Below, in pieces: positions 5,148 through 5,870 of a stretch of 5,870 bases of DNA. Every line of letters starts with the position of its first letter. Within the stretch, counting starts at the first letter, position 1. The stretch is from assembly GCA_025358235.1 (NCBI GenBank), contig JANYKH010000118.1:1-5870 (forward strand), in the 5' to 3' direction. The notes under the pieces were generated by a model, which was not told where the DNA came from, made no database searches, and saw nothing but the letters and a program-made list of their open reading frames with translations. The position numbers and the translations under genes are program-made. Source of the DNA: Chloroflexota bacterium (GTDB taxonomy: Bacteria > Chloroflexota > Dehalococcoidia > Dehalococcoidales > RBG-16-60-22).

Positions 5148-5711
5148 ATGAAAACAGTCGATCTGTTTAAAACCTTAGGCACAAGGATCCAATCACTTAA
5201 CCGCGTCGTGTTCTATTTGGCCATCATCCCGATGGTTATTTCCGTAATAATCGTTCTGGCTGATATTATCGGCAGGTACCTGCGCCACCCGGTTCCGGCA
5301 AGCAACTCCATCACGGCTTTGCTGCTGGCTCTGATAATAGCTTTCGGATTCGCCCATACCCATGCCCTTAAGGGCAACATCGATGTTGACATCGTGGTAA
5401 CCAAGCTTCCAATGGGGATCAGACGAGTTATCACCATAATCAACACCGTTTTGGCGACTGTGGTAGTGGGACTGTTAGCCTGGAAGTCATGGCCGTGGGT
5501 AATGAGCGCGTATAACGACAGGGAATGGGTGGCTAATATGAACTGGCCCACCTGGCCGTTTAAGGCGCTGATGGCATTAGGGGCCACCTTGTTGTTTTTA
5601 CAACTGCTGATTGAATGTTTTCAAGGCGTTAAAGCAATTATTTCCGGTCCCGGCGCGAATACCCCGGAAATTTCGGCCGAAGACAAGATTTTTGAGGATT
5701 TTAGGGGCTAG
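5148..5711 (+). CDS. dctQ: TRAP transporter small permease subunit DctQ
   Basis: DctQ is the small membrane subunit of a TRAP transporter and forms the permease complex with DctM. The 187-residue product has the expected four transmembrane segments at about 20-45, 55-74, 94-115 and 136-158. Typical family features are seen: DIIGRYL (39-45) followed by PVPAS, a LLLALIIAFGFAHTHALKG stretch (58-76), then IDVDIVV and LP before the third helix, and the W-rich loop before helix four. A charged cytoplasmic tail (about 160-187) ends it. The ATG at 5148 has only a weak ribosome site (TTGAG, 5137-5141) immediately after the intergenic hairpin, which fits lower expression than dctP. The dctM ATG follows the TAG stop after 5 nt. 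Confidence 0.92.
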   Translation: MKTVDLFKTLGTRIQSLNRVVFYLAIIPMVISVIIVLADIIGRYLRHPVPASNSITALLLALIIAFGFAHTHALKGNIDVDIVVTKLPMGIRRVITIINTVLATVVVGLLAWKSWPWVMSAYNDREWVANMNWPTWPFKALMALGATLLFLQLLIECFQGVKAIISGPGANTPEISAEDKIFEDFRG

Positions 5712-5716
5712 TCAAA

Positions 5717-5870
5717 ATGGAAATATCCCCCGCCATAGTAGGGTTAATAGGGTTTATAATCCTCTTCGTGTTCATGTTCCTGGGCATGCCAGTGGCCTAC
5801 ACTTTCCTGGTGGTGGGGTTTGCGGGGTTGTGGTATCTGCGTAGTTCAAACGCGGCGCTGGTGGCTTTGC
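5717..5870 (+). CDS. dctM: TRAP transporter large permease subunit DctM (N-terminal 51 codons; cut by window edge)
   Basis: DctM is the large membrane subunit that forms the sodium-coupled transport pathway; the family is normally about 425-440 residues with 11-12 helices. Only 51 codons are present. They encode a short N-terminus (MEISPAIVG), a first helix (about 7-22) and the family-typical LGMPVAYTFLVVGFAG (22-37), where Gly-Met-Pro-Val/Ile is characteristic of DctM N-termini. The ATG at 5717 lies 5 nt after the dctQ stop and has AGGGG (5703-5707) 9 nt upstream, inside the end of dctQ, so translation is probably coupled. The reading frame stays open to the right edge. Confidence 0.9.
   Translation, partial: MEISPAIVGLIGFIILFVFMFLGMPVAYTFLVVGFAGLWYLRSSNAALVAL

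Overview
The window reads as chromosomal sequence from an anaerobic-type bacterium, most likely a Chloroflexota lineage related to Dehalococcoidia. That placement is an inference. It rests on the lipoprotein-type TRAP binding protein with a Thr/Ala/Pro-rich linker (expected in a cell without an outer membrane), an NDP-forming acyl-CoA synthetase alpha subunit, and the mixed GC-rich coding and AT-rich intergenic composition. No rRNA or taxonomic marker is present to settle it.

Layout: two transcription units diverge from an AT-rich intergenic region at about 3507-3951. Leftwards (minus strand) run a CoA-binding NDP-forming acyl-CoA synthetase alpha subunit (2052-3506), then purM (930-1934, GTG start), then purH (from 911 and running off the left edge). 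Rightwards (plus strand) runs a TRAP transporter operon: dctP, a lipoprotein solute receptor (3952-5070); dctQ, the small membrane subunit (5148-5711); and the first 51 codons of dctM, the large permease (5717 to the right edge).

How they work together: PurM and PurH carry out the fifth and the last two steps of de novo IMP synthesis and are tightly spaced (18 nt). The TRAP system should import an organic acid, because the receptor keeps the arginine that usually binds the substrate carboxylate. The divergent acyl-CoA synthetase subunit could activate such an acid or make ATP from an acyl-CoA. That functional pairing is inferred from position only.

The most interesting parts are non-coding. 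A good minus-strand promoter is followed within about 55 nt by an intrinsic terminator placed before the synthetase gene, which looks like a conditional leader (attenuator) or a tiny RNA. A strong GC hairpin lies between dctP and dctQ. A dispersed-type palindromic repeat supplies the last eight codons of the synthetase gene. Several dyads and short repeats lie in the divergent control region. No mobile element, CRISPR array, tRNA or rRNA was seen, and I found no wholly new multi-gene system.
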